Below, in pieces: positions 16,322-24,165 of a stretch of 32,269 bases of DNA. Origin of the DNA: Bacilli bacterium (lineage in GTDB: Bacteria > Bacillota_I > Bacilli_A > RF39 > UBA660); contig JAFWNS010000039.1 of assembly GCA_017510225.1 (NCBI GenBank), forward strand, positions 1 through 32,269, read 5' to 3'. The first letter of the stretch is position 1, and the number at the start of each line of letters is the position of its first letter. Position numbers and translations under genes: made by a program. The notes beneath the pieces were generated by a model. It searched no databases. It worked only from the letters and a program-made list of their open reading frames with translations, and was not told where the DNA came from.

Positions 16322-16819
16322 ATGGAAAAGTACTATAAATTACTTTTAAATTGTGCAGAAACTTATTGGTCGAATGTATCAGATGCATGGCAAGGTGGAT
16401 GCATAAAAATATTCCCTACTGATAGGACTGATTGTATAATAGGAAGAAGAGAAAATAATTATTTTGTTGATTTAATTCTAGAGAAAAAAATTTATTATAA
16501 TCCCGATGGTTTTAAACGTGGATGGATAGAAAAAAGTGATGAAATATTAGAAAAAGAATTAGAAAAAGGAAAAGAATTAAGTTGTTTTAAATATGGTGAA
16601 ATTAGTAATGTCGAAGCCCTTGATTTTATAAGAATGGTTTCTAAAGACAAAGACAAATTAGAAAAATATGTGGAACAAATATCTGCGATAGAAAATAAAC
16701 AGTATGTACGTGAAGAATTAAATAAAAGAATAAAAAAACAAACAGAAATGTTAACCGCTGATAGTAAAATTGAGCAAATAGGTAGTCAAATAAGAAAAGA
16801 ACTATTAAAAAAGAAGTAA
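16322..16819 (+). CDS. unknown 165-aa cytosolic protein
   Basis: I do not recognise this family. The protein is soluble, with no signal peptide or membrane helix. The N-terminal half is mixed, with several Trp, Cys and Gly residues (CAETYWSNVSDAWQGGCIK), and the last 60 residues are highly charged and probably a long helix (KYVEQISAIENKQYVREE onwards). It is transcribed alone from a perfect consensus promoter with a 22-base gap from -10 to ATG and has its own terminator. Codon use includes ccc, cgt and gcg, which are rarer in its neighbours, so it may be an acquired single gene between the sirtuin and the amidase. Confidence 0.75.
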   Translation: MEKYYKLLLNCAETYWSNVSDAWQGGCIKIFPTDRTDCIIGRRENNYFVDLILEKKIYYNPDGFKRGWIEKSDEILEKELEKGKELSCFKYGEISNVEALDFIRMVSKDKDKLEKYVEQISAIENKQYVREELNKRIKKQTEMLTADSKIEQIGSQIRKELLKKK

Positions 16820-16828
16820 ATAATCAAT

Positions 16829-16857
16829 AAAACAGTTATAAGAAACTGTTTTTTTTT
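16829..16857 (+). terminator. terminator of the unknown gene at 16322
   Basis: A 9-bp perfect stem (AAAACAGTT with AACTGTTTT), a 6-base loop, then a long T-run. Confidence 0.85.
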
Positions 16858-16869
16858 GTTCACAAAAAT

Positions 16870-16900
16870 AATCACCTATCATAAATTATTATAGGTGATT
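16870..16900 (+). promoter_or_regulatory. hairpin that would mask the amidase ribosome site
   Basis: AATCACCTAT (16870-16879) is the exact complement of ATAGGTGATT (16891-16900). The right arm contains the AGGTGAT ribosome-binding site of the amidase gene (ATG at 16904). If transcribed from upstream, the 10-bp stem would hide the site. Confidence 0.6.
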
Positions 16901-16903
16901 TAA

Positions 16904-17959
16904 ATGTATGAACGACAAATAAAGAAAGTTATTGTAGATGCTGGTCATGGAGGAGAAGATCCAGGTGCACTAGGTAATGGTCTAAAAGAAAAAGATCTAA
17001 ACTTACAAGCTGCTAACTATATGTATAAAAGGTTAAAAGAACTAGGTATACCAGTAGAAATAACTAGAGATAGTGATATTAGTTTACCTAGACAACAAAG
17101 AATTAATAAAGTATTAAGCTTATATGGAAGAGATCCTAATGTTATATTAGTATCTAATCATATAAATGCAGGTGGTGGAGAAGGAGCAGAAATAGTATAT
17201 GGACTTAGAAATAATTCTAAATTAGCTTCTATGGCTTTAGATAATATTGGTAATGCAGGACAGGTTAAAAGAAAAATATATCAAAGAAGATTACCAGAAA
17301 ATCCTAATCTAGATTACTACTATATAATTAGAGAAACCAATCCACTAGAATCAATATTAGTAGAATATGGATTTATAGATAATAGTAGAGATGCTTCCAA
17401 GTTAAAGAATAATTTAAATAATTATGTAGAAGGAGTAGTAAAAGCTATTGCTGATTATTCTAATGTTCCGTATACACCTCCTAATACTATAATAGATACA
17501 AAACCAGATAATACATACATAGTACAAAGAGGAGATACCCTATATTCTATTGCTAATAAATATAACACAACAGTGCCTGAACTAAAAAGAATAAATAACC
17601 TAACTTCAGATATTCTAAGTATTGGACAATTATTAATAGTAAAAGAAGATAATGAAGAAGAAATAGATAATGACTATAATATATATGAAATAGTAAAAGG
17701 AGATAGTCTTTGGTCAATATCTAAGAAGTTTAATACTACAGTAAATGATTTAATAAACATAAATAATTTAGATACAATTAATTTAAAAATAGGAGATAAA
17801 TTAATAGTACCAAATAATAACAATACATATATAGTTAAAAAAGGAGATACTTTATGGTCTATAGCTAGAGAAAATAATATCTCAGTAAATGAACTAAAAG
17901 AAATAAATAAACTTACTACTAATTTAATATCTATAGGAGATAAATTATTAATACCATAA
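16904..17959 (+). CDS. N-acetylmuramoyl-L-alanine amidase with three LysM domains
   Basis: A 351-aa peptidoglycan hydrolase. Residues 7-185 are an Amidase_3 zinc domain: H15 (VDAGHGGEDPG), E29 (GLKEKDLNL), H86 (VSNHINA) and catalytic E154 (ILVEYGFID). Three LysM cell-wall-binding domains follow at about 204-247, 260-303 and 308-351, each with the Y-x-V-x-x-GD-(T/S)-L pattern. No signal peptide is present: the mature amidase strand starts at residue 8. Such proteins are either released by lysis or by a non-Sec route, or act in spore-related compartments. The ribosome site is embedded in an inverted repeat. The closest promoter is unclear, so read-through from the upstream gene or a weak promoter in the 16850-16870 region is possible. 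Confidence 0.92.
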   Translation: MYERQIKKVIVDAGHGGEDPGALGNGLKEKDLNLQAANYMYKRLKELGIPVEITRDSDISLPRQQRINKVLSLYGRDPNVILVSNHINAGGGEGAEIVYGLRNNSKLASMALDNIGNAGQVKRKIYQRRLPENPNLDYYYIIRETNPLESILVEYGFIDNSRDASKLKNNLNNYVEGVVKAIADYSNVPYTPPNTIIDTKPDNTYIVQRGDTLYSIANKYNTTVPELKRINNLTSDILSIGQLLIVKEDNEEEIDNDYNIYEIVKGDSLWSISKKFNTTVNDLININNLDTINLKIGDKLIVPNNNNTYIVKKGDTLWSIARENNISVNELKEINKLTTNLISIGDKLLIP

Positions 17960-17960
17960 A

Positions 17961-17986
17961 AAAAAGAAATCATTTGATTTCTTTTT
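17961..17986. terminator. bidirectional terminator, amidase and thioredoxin genes
   Basis: AAAAAGAAATCA faces TGATTTCTTTTT around a short loop, between two convergent genes. Confidence 0.8.
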
Positions 17987-18497
17987 AATTAGCTTTCTTT
18001 CTTGTGAAATATACTCCTGCAATAATACCAGCAATTACTACTATAAAAGCTAAAGCAATCATAGAATCTCTAAAGTAATTAGTTTTATCATTTCCATTAA
18101 CTTCATCCATTACATCATATCTATCATTAGGATTTTGATCATATAATGTTTTAATTTCAGCGATTATAGCCTCATCATAATCTGATTGATAACCACTCCA
18201 AGTATGATCTCCAATTACAATATATGGAACTCCACCAGCTTCTTCTCCTCTTTCTTCAGCAACTTTTTCCATTAATTCAGCATTACTCTTATTACTCCAT
18301 ACTTCATAATCTACAAGATTAAAGTATTTACCATATTTTTCTTTAATACTAGCAAAGAAATTTTCAGCCTCTTCACAATGAGGACAACCATCTCCTCTAA
18401 AGAAATATATATTTACTTTTTTACTCTTAGCCATTGTATTAAATGGTAATAATAAAACAGCTAACATTACAATTAATAATAAACTAATCTTTTTCAT
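17985..18497 (-). CDS. exported, membrane-anchored thioredoxin-like protein
   Basis: A 170-aa protein with an N-terminal signal or anchor sequence (residues 1-22), a thioredoxin-like domain starting VNIYFFRGDGCPHC (active-site C38-P-H-C41), a cis-Pro segment GGVPYIVIG, and a C-terminal transmembrane helix (about 147-165) followed by basic RKKAN. The CPHC pair is DsbA-type, which favours oxidation or isomerisation of disulfides outside the membrane. Start 18497 has AGGAGGTAATT directly upstream; further upstream in-frame Met codons lack such a site. A cytosolic, low-Cys proteome with only a few exported Cys proteins is consistent with a narrow client range, but no client is seen nearby. Confidence 0.87.
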   Translation of the reverse strand: MKKISLLLIVMLAVLLLPFNTMAKSKKVNIYFFRGDGCPHCEEAENFFASIKEKYGKYFNLVDYEVWSNKSNAELMEKVAEERGEEAGGVPYIVIGDHTWSGYQSDYDEAIIAEIKTLYDQNPNDRYDVMDEVNGNDKTNYFRDSMIALAFIVVIAGIIAGVYFTRKKAN

Positions 18498-18545
18498 AAT
18501 TACCTCCTGAATAAATAATATCACAAAAAGCATTTAAAAGTAAAT

Positions 18546-18571
18546 AAAAGAGTCTTTATAGACTCTTTTTT
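18546..18571 (-). terminator. terminator of the unknown gene at 18556
   Basis: AAAAGAGTC and GACTCTTTT form a 9-bp stem around TTTATA, which contains the gene's stop codon. It separates this gene from the thioredoxin gene downstream. Confidence 0.8.
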
Positions 18572-18984
18572 TTCATATTCTTTTCCTCTTTATTAATAAC
18601 ATTAACCAAGTTTTCTAAATCAACTATATCATCCATAGTTAATAATAAATCTGGACTATCAGCTTTATAAGTAACTACATCAATATAATCAGTTAAATCT
18701 TCAATATTAGTAATAAATGGACCATTATATTCAGTAGAAAATGTTTTTATCTCTTTATGAGAATATAATTCTTTATAAATATCTCTATTTTCTACATTAA
18801 CTTTTTCAAATATATGCTTAGATGGAGAACTACTATATATAACACCATTACCATTTTGTTCACATGTTAAAACATTTCCAACTACTAAGTCTTCTATATC
18901 ATATAATTCTTCACTAACAACATTTTCATCATATAATTTGTTGTTTTTATTCTTGGCATAAACACTATAAGTTTTTGAATTCAT
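18556..18984 (-). CDS. unknown 142-aa acidic protein
   Basis: Not recognised. It is a soluble, acidic protein with beta-like N-terminal half (MNSKTYSVYAKNKNNK, then VGNVLTCEQNGNGVIYSS) and a C-terminal acidic helix-like region (ADSPDLLLTMDDIVDLENL). No signal peptide or membrane helix. The gene has a standard promoter (TTGATT, 17 bases, TATAAT) and a GGGGAG ribosome site four bases before ATG. Its leader resembles that of the unknown gene at 23506-24003 (see findings), so the two may be co-regulated. Transcribed alone. Confidence 0.7.
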   Translation of the reverse strand: MNSKTYSVYAKNKNNKLYDENVVSEELYDIEDLVVGNVLTCEQNGNGVIYSSSPSKHIFEKVNVENRDIYKELYSHKEIKTFSTEYNGPFITNIEDLTDYIDVVTYKADSPDLLLTMDDIVDLENLVNVINKEEKNMKKKSL

Positions 18985-19008
18985 AATATCTCCCCTTTAC
19001 GGCAACAT

Positions 19009-19037
19009 ATTATAACATATTTTAATAAAAAAATCAA
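19009..19037 (-). promoter_or_regulatory. promoter of the unknown gene at 18556
   Basis: On the minus strand TTGATT (19037-19032), 17 bases, TATAAT (19014-19009), followed by ATGTTGCCGTAAAGGGGAG and the ATG at 18984. Confidence 0.7.
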
Positions 19038-19076
19038 TTTATAGTATAAATAATGTTTTTAATTTGATAAAAATTA

Positions 19077-19085
19077 TGGTACAAT
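19077..19085 (+). promoter_or_regulatory. extended -10 promoter of the F420-ligase-like gene
   Basis: TGG-TACAAT ends 23 bases before ATG 19109, with GGGAGGA as ribosome site. No good -35 box is seen. Confidence 0.5.
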
Positions 19086-19108
19086 TAAAATCGTGGGAGG
19101 AATAGTTA

Positions 19109-20296
19109 ATGAGAGATTTAGGAACAGTTGTTAGGGGTATAAGAACTCCAATTATTAAGGAAGGAGACGATCTTGCAAGTATAGTTGTTGATTCAGTTAT
19201 TAATGCTAGTAAAAATAATAATTTTGAATTTAATGATAAAGATGTAGTTGCAATCACAGAAGCTGTAGTAGGTATTAGTGAAGGAAACTATGCTACTGTA
19301 GATGAAGTAGTAGAGGATATTAAAAAGAAATTTGATAATCCAAAAGAATTAGGTATTGTATTTCCAATACTAAGTAGAAATAGATTTTCTATTATCTTAA
19401 AAGCAATCGCAAGAAGTACAGATAAATTATATGTACAATTATCATTTCCATCAGATGAAGTTGGTAATGGTATATTAGATGAAGATGTATTATACAAAAG
19501 TAAATATGATTTAGGTAGTGTAATTACAGAAAAAGAGTATAGAGAAACATTTGGTGATTGGATTCATCCATTCACTGGAATTAATATGATTGATTTTTAT
19601 AAAGAATTAATTGAAAGTGAAAATTGTGAAGCAGAATTTATTTTATCTAATACTGCTACTGATATATTAAAATATACTAAGAATGTTATTAATTGTGATA
19701 TTCATACAAGATTCCATACTAAGAAGTTATTAGAAAATGAAGGTGCTAAAGTATTTGGTCTTTATGAAATAATGAACGAATCTATTAATGGTAGTGGTTT
19801 TAATGAAAACTATGGTATGTTAGGTTCTAATAAAGCTACTGAAGAAAGATTAAAATTATTCCCTAGAACAGGACAAACATTAGTAGAAGATATTCAAAAG
19901 AGATTAAAAGATAAGACTGGTAAAAATATAGAAGTAATGGTTTATGGAGATGGAGCTTTTAAAGATCCAGTAGGAGAAATTTGGGAATTAGCAGATCCAG
20001 TAGTATCTCCTGCTTATACTAGTGGACTTGAAGGAACTCCAAATGAAATAAAATTAAAATATGTATCTGATAATAAATATAGTCATTTAGAAGGTGACGA
20101 ATTAAAACACGCAATTAAAAAAGAAATAAAAGCAAAAGATAGTAACTTAGTTGGTCAAATGATTACTCAAGGAACTACACCTAGAAGATTAACTGATTTA
20201 ATTGGTTCACTATGTGATTTAACTAGTGGAAGTGGAGATAAAGGTACTCCAGTAATATTTATTCAAGGATACTTTGATAATTTATCACATGATTAA
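19109..20296 (+). CDS. coenzyme F420-0:L-glutamate ligase-like protein (CofE fold)
   Basis: A 395-aa protein resembling the F420-0 gamma-glutamyl ligase fold: N-terminal VVRGIRTPIIKEGDDLASIVVDS, VVAITEAVVGISEGNYA (substrate-loop region), and a C-terminal PVVSPAYTSG then LIGSLCDLTSGSGDKGTPVIFIQGY. True CofE adds glutamates to coenzyme F420, but Bacilli of this kind are not known to make F420, and the Firmicutes homologues of this length are uncharacterised. It may ligate an amino acid to another phosphorylated or acidic metabolite. It stands alone: an extended -10 box upstream, and a terminator shared with the convergent membrane gene downstream. Confidence 0.8.
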   Translation: MRDLGTVVRGIRTPIIKEGDDLASIVVDSVINASKNNNFEFNDKDVVAITEAVVGISEGNYATVDEVVEDIKKKFDNPKELGIVFPILSRNRFSIILKAIARSTDKLYVQLSFPSDEVGNGILDEDVLYKSKYDLGSVITEKEYRETFGDWIHPFTGINMIDFYKELIESENCEAEFILSNTATDILKYTKNVINCDIHTRFHTKKLLENEGAKVFGLYEIMNESINGSGFNENYGMLGSNKATEERLKLFPRTGQTLVEDIQKRLKDKTGKNIEVMVYGDGAFKDPVGEIWELADPVVSPAYTSGLEGTPNEIKLKYVSDNKYSHLEGDELKHAIKKEIKAKDSNLVGQMITQGTTPRRLTDLIGSLCDLTSGSGDKGTPVIFIQGYFDNLSHD

Positions 20297-20297
20297 A

Positions 20298-20323
20298 AAA
20301 AGATGAGTTAAACTCATCTTTTA
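20298..20323. terminator. bidirectional terminator, F420-ligase-like and DUF975 genes
   Basis: AAAAGATGAG pairs with CTCATCTTTT over a 5-base loop between convergent stops. Confidence 0.85.
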
Positions 20324-21874
20324 TTTTGCTTCTACAGTTTTAGTAACACCATTACCTGTATTTGGATGCTGTGAAGAATATATAGCATCTACTCCAAAGA
20401 AAAATACTAATATAGAACAAATAATTATTCTTATTTTAGGAGCTATTTTTAAATATAATTCATTAAGTTGTGGACCTACAAAATATGTAACAACACTACC
20501 ACCTAATCCAAATACTAATAATCCTTCTAAACATATTCTACCATGTAGATTTAAGAAGTATCCTGAATAATCCCACCATTTCATACCTTTAAATGTCTCT
20601 AAATACCAAGCAGTAGAATATTCAAGTATTCCTGCTAATACCATAGCCATTATAAAGAATAAAACAGGTTTGTTTTTAAATGGTTTTAATACTAATAATA
20701 TTAATAATCCACCAAATCCATATATAGGAAGCCATGGACCAAACATAGTTCCTCTATTAACAAATACACCTTCAGTTATTAAATGTAATAATACTTCCCA
20801 GAACCAACCTATAAATGCAAAAGTAAAGAAGAACATTATATAAGTAGTAATAGTATATTTAGTATCATATTCTTTATCTTTAGATTTCTTTTTTTCTTTT
20901 ATTGGGATACTAAACTTATCCATAGGATATTTAGCCTCTTTTTCTTTATTAATATCTAACAACTTATCATTAAGTAATTTCTTATCAGTTAAACTATCAT
21001 ATTTTTCTTTTCTAAGTCGCATATATAATTCAGCTTTAATATGTTCAAAATAAGCATCAGAATAGAATAAAGCACTAAGTCCAAAAGTAAGTACTGTTAA
21101 TATATGCCAACCAATAAGACTAATATCTAATTTAAAAGCATACCATTTATAACCCTTCATTAATTCCTTAGATAATCTAAAAGCTTCTTTTCTTTTAATA
21201 TTAGGATTCTCTGCTAAAACATATGGAATCATATAATATTCATAATATTTAATAATTCCACCAATAATAGTTAAATCCCAAAGAAACTCATAAATGAATT
21301 TAACGAATAGAACACTTGCTAAATGACAAGTTCTTCTAACTTTATATGGGAATAATAATTTATCTATACCTGTATCTTTATATTTTCTATCTTCTAAATA
21401 AAATCTATTATTACCAACTATAATAATATTTCTAATAAATATAAATATTAATAATGATATAATTGCTGCTACTAAAGATATAAGACCTTTAGAAACAGAC
21501 TTTTTAACTACTAATAAATTATAAGTATTAATAAAACCTACTAAAACAGTTTTATTCTTAGTCATATTATTAACAATGGGTGCCAAAACACCATTAGATT
21601 TCTTTTCTAATTTTTCTACTTTTTTATTAAGTTTACCTGACTTTTTCTTAGATGCATCTTTAACTGTTTCATTAATTACATCATAATTAGATTTATTTTT
21701 ATTATAAGTAGTTTCTGTATTACTAGTACTCTTTTGTTGAGTAGTATTAACAGAACTATTCATTGTATAAGTTCCACTTATAATAATACTAGCTATAAAA
21801 ATAACTAATATACTTCTAAAATAACTCCTTTTTAAAGTTTTCTTTGCTACTTTCTTAATTTCTTTTCTTTCCAT
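20321..21874 (-). CDS. DUF975-CmpB fusion membrane protein
   Basis: A 517-aa polytopic protein. The N-terminal half starts MERKEIKKVAKKTLKRSYFRS, has an extracytoplasmic Lys/Ser/Thr-rich stretch, and then shows the DUF975 pattern (RNIIIVGNNRFYLEDR, AFRLSKELMKGYKWYAFKLDISLIGWHIL). The C-terminal half (from about residue 345) has FIGWFWEVLLHLITEG, NRGTMFGPWLPIYGFGG and LEYSTAWYLE, the CmpB/PF06541 signature also found in the protein at 1133. Both domains are of unknown function; fusion suggests they work in one complex. The start is placed at ATG 21874, five bases after AGGTGG; the upstream in-frame GTG at 21883 would overlap that site. Confidence 0.8.
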   Translation of the reverse strand: MERKEIKKVAKKTLKRSYFRSILVIFIASIIISGTYTMNSSVNTTQQKSTSNTETTYNKNKSNYDVINETVKDASKKKSGKLNKKVEKLEKKSNGVLAPIVNNMTKNKTVLVGFINTYNLLVVKKSVSKGLISLVAAIISLLIFIFIRNIIIVGNNRFYLEDRKYKDTGIDKLLFPYKVRRTCHLASVLFVKFIYEFLWDLTIIGGIIKYYEYYMIPYVLAENPNIKRKEAFRLSKELMKGYKWYAFKLDISLIGWHILTVLTFGLSALFYSDAYFEHIKAELYMRLRKEKYDSLTDKKLLNDKLLDINKEKEAKYPMDKFSIPIKEKKKSKDKEYDTKYTITTYIMFFFTFAFIGWFWEVLLHLITEGVFVNRGTMFGPWLPIYGFGGLLILLVLKPFKNKPVLFFIMAMVLAGILEYSTAWYLETFKGMKWWDYSGYFLNLHGRICLEGLLVFGLGGSVVTYFVGPQLNELYLKIAPKIRIIICSILVFFFGVDAIYSSQHPNTGNGVTKTVEAK

Positions 21875-21968
21875 ATACACCACCTAATATAAAATAATTT
21901 TACCACAAGCTATATTAATTGAAAAGATGTAATAAAAATGATATTATGTAATTAATAAGGAGGTAATT

Positions 21969-22775
21969 ATGAATCAAGATCAAACAATAGAAGAAATGAT
22001 TAAGAAACATAAAACACCATATCAAGAAGTTGCTAAAGAGGCCTTAATGAAATGGAACAATTATAGTGAACAACAAGCCGAAGAAAAGATATCTAGACAA
22101 ACTATCGCAGAGTTAGAAGAAGAAGTATATGCTATGGGATCTATGAAATATGCAGTAATTGCAATCGCTAAAGAAATAGATTTAACTGATGATGAGACTA
22201 TTCAATTCTTTGAAGCAGTAGTACATGGGCCTACAGATGCTGAAATATTTAATACTGTTACTGAGAAAGTAAGAGGACTTACTGAAGAAAAGAAACTAGA
22301 TATTCTAGCTGCAATCCATGATGGATGGGTATCAGATAATTCATCTATGGAAATATTTGAAAAGAAAGTTAATAAAGGACAAACAAGACAATATTCTCCA
22401 ATAGAATTAATAGGTTGGAATGAAGTAAGAAGTGATTTAATATTCTTAAAACCTATATTAGAATCAATTGGAGAAAAGATAGATGAAAATACACTAGAAG
22501 AAGCATATCGTTCTAGAGTAAAAGGATATTTTGAAGAAAGAGATATAGAAAAAGTAGAAGATATAAAAGAATTAATAGACGAAGGTAAAGACTATTATGG
22601 AGCTTTATCTGAAGAATTAGCTGATAGACTAAAAACAGTATCTACTGAAACTGCAGATCAAATAGTAGATAATTGGGATAAGAATGATCCTAAAACATAT
22701 GAAATATACAAATCATATGAAGAAGAAAAAGGAAAAGAATTAGAATTAGAACTAGAAAATAATGAAGAAGAATAA
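21969..22775 (+). CDS. unknown 268-aa acidic helical protein
   Basis: Not recognised. It is a soluble, strongly acidic, predicted all-helical protein with no Cys, no signal peptide and a very acidic tail (KELELELENNEEE). Repeated patterns of Glu/Lys/Ile suggest short helical bundles, and WNNYSEQQAEEKI near the N-terminus recalls UBA-like helical motifs, but I cannot assign it. It is divergent from the DUF975-CmpB gene and starts eight bases after a perfect AGGAGG. It ends in a perfect palindromic terminator shared with the PrsW gene. Codon use matches the core genes, so it is probably a conserved lineage protein rather than an insertion. Confidence 0.75.
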   Translation: MNQDQTIEEMIKKHKTPYQEVAKEALMKWNNYSEQQAEEKISRQTIAELEEEVYAMGSMKYAVIAIAKEIDLTDDETIQFFEAVVHGPTDAEIFNTVTEKVRGLTEEKKLDILAAIHDGWVSDNSSMEIFEKKVNKGQTRQYSPIELIGWNEVRSDLIFLKPILESIGEKIDENTLEEAYRSRVKGYFEERDIEKVEDIKELIDEGKDYYGALSEELADRLKTVSTETADQIVDNWDKNDPKTYEIYKSYEEEKGKELELELENNEEE

Positions 22776-22806
22776 AAAAGATTTAGGAATTCCTAAATCT
22801 TTTTTT
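22774..22806. terminator. bidirectional palindromic terminator
   Basis: A perfect 32-base palindrome centred on GGAATTCC, with A-run and T-run at either end, terminates both the unknown helical gene and the convergent PrsW gene. The stops of both genes lie at or inside it. Confidence 0.9.
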
Positions 22807-23460
22807 AATAGTTATAACTAATAATATAATTGATACTATACATAAAGATACATAATAATAAATATGATAATTCATTAAAGTAGCATCTTTTCCATATAAG
22901 AAACTATTATATAAAGCATGAACAATTATTGGGGCTATAATACTTAGTATTAAATATAAATATCTAATAGGACCCTTCTTTTCTTTAAATAAAGATAAGA
23001 AATAACCCATCCATATAGCATTACATATATGACTAGGAAAAGCAGTAAATAATCTACCAATAGAAGTAGAAATACCATATGGTATAGCAAAATAGACAAT
23101 ATTTTCAAATAAAGCAAACCCAATACTTGTAAAAACAGAATAAGTAACAATAGATAAAGAATCTACACACTTATCTATAATAGAAGGTATAGTAGATACC
23201 ACCCATTTATAACCTTCTTCAAATATAGCTACTCCAAATACTGCATAAAATAACACTTCTAAATAATTACAATCTTTTATTTTCTTAAAATAAGAGCCAT
23301 AATGCATTTCAAATCTATAACATACATAAGAACCTAATGCTCCTATAACTAATAATAGTAATAATATATACCATCTCTTAGTAACAAAATCTTTATTTAA
23401 CAAATAAAATAATAATATGAATAATAACGCTGGTAAAATAGCTACAAAAATATTTAACAT
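22783..23460 (-). CDS. PrsW-family intramembrane metalloprotease
   Basis: A 225-aa integral membrane protein with about seven hydrophobic segments and the PrsW/CPBP-like active-site motifs: E81-E82-x-x-K85 (FEEGYKW), F-x-x-x-E119-N120 (FALFENIVY), H144 (PSHICNAIWMGY) and H181-x-x-x-N185 (HALYNS). B. subtilis PrsW performs site-1 cleavage of anti-sigma-W in antimicrobial-peptide stress; no sigma/anti-sigma pair is visible here, so the substrate is unknown. The start at 23460 is chosen for AGGTGAT three bases upstream; the longer in-frame start would place the -10 box inside the coding region. A terminator separates it from the unknown gene upstream. Confidence 0.88.
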   Translation of the reverse strand: MLNIFVAILPALLFILLFYLLNKDFVTKRWYILLLLLVIGALGSYVCYRFEMHYGSYFKKIKDCNYLEVLFYAVFGVAIFEEGYKWVVSTIPSIIDKCVDSLSIVTYSVFTSIGFALFENIVYFAIPYGISTSIGRLFTAFPSHICNAIWMGYFLSLFKEKKGPIRYLYLILSIIAPIIVHALYNSFLYGKDATLMNYHIYYYVSLCIVSIILLVITIKKRFRNS

Positions 23461-23491
23461 AATATCACCTATATTATAATAATTATAACAT

Positions 23492-23527
23492 AAAAAATAA
23501 CTCAATTATTTATTTGAGTTATTTTTT
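23492..23527 (-). terminator. terminator of the unknown gene at 23506
   Basis: AAAAAATAACTCAA and TTGAGTTATTTTTT form a 14-bp stem around an 8-base loop carrying the stop codon. Confidence 0.85.
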
Positions 23528-24003
23528 TTAGAATATATTTTTTCCATTTCTTTATCAAGTTCCTCTTTAGCTTTATAGTAGTTAACATAACTTTTTATTA
23601 TTGCAGCATCATGATCTTTGTTTATTTCATCCATTCCATCTAATATATCTACTTTATCCATAGGTATACTAGCAAACTTATCTCTCTCAGATTGAGAAAT
23701 ACCATTAGCTTTATAATCTTCAAGTTTTTGATTTAACTTATCTATTAAAATTTTAATTTCTTCAAAAATTTGATCACCATAATGGTCTGCTATTATTGAT
23801 TGAGTTAAAGAATGAAGACGCAATTCTATTAATGCTAAATCATCTAAGAAAATAAATCTATCCTCAAAAGGTATTTCCGCAACTTTATTAGTTATTAATG
23901 AATACTTAGTAATTAATAATTTTTCTTTAAAAGATAAATGCTTAATTTCACTAAAACTAAAATGTTGTTTTTTCCCATCAACAATTCTTAATCCATCATA
24001 CAT
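23506..24003 (-). CDS. unknown 165-aa helical protein, divergent from HAD cluster
   Basis: Not recognised. A soluble, mostly helical protein: LSFKEKLLITKYSLITN, DRFIFLDDLALIELRLHS, FEEIKILIDKLNQKLEDY and a long C-terminal helix ending KKNNSNK. No membrane segment or signal. The start at 24003 is chosen because a run of seven G lies just upstream (GGGGGGGATATT-ATG); an in-frame ATG eight codons earlier would place that ribosome site inside the gene. Its promoter mirrors that of the divergent HAD gene, so it may regulate or belong with the sugar/nucleotide cluster at 24166-29013, although it shows no DNA-binding motif I can name. Confidence 0.7.
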   Translation of the reverse strand: MYDGLRIVDGKKQHFSFSEIKHLSFKEKLLITKYSLITNKVAEIPFEDRFIFLDDLALIELRLHSLTQSIIADHYGDQIFEEIKILIDKLNQKLEDYKANGISQSERDKFASIPMDKVDILDGMDEINKDHDAAIIKSYVNYYKAKEELDKEMEKIYSKKNNSNK

Positions 24004-24027
24004 AATATCCCCCCCTAAGTGGCACAT

Positions 24028-24056
24028 ATTATAGCATTTTTATATAGATAAGTCAA
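24028..24056 (-). promoter_or_regulatory. promoter of the unknown gene at 23506
   Basis: On the minus strand TTGACT (24056-24051), 17 bases, TATAAT (24033-24028), with TGC before the -10 box. Confidence 0.75.
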
Positions 24057-24120
24057 TTTGTATAGAAATGAAATTAAGCATTTGCAGAGATTTAATGAAT
24101 AATTAATTTTACTTTATTAT

Positions 24121-24136
24121 TATAAAATGCTATAAT
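24121..24136 (+). promoter_or_regulatory. extended -10 promoter of the HAD/PRTase/PfkB-SIS cluster
   Basis: TATAAAATGC-TATAAT; the -10 box is 24131-24136 with TGC immediately before it. GGAGGGGG follows as ribosome site for ATG 24166. The 16 bases are an inverted near-copy of the opposite promoter. Confidence 0.65.
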
Positions 24137-24165
24137 AATAGGGATTCAAGGAGGGGGTATAGGTT

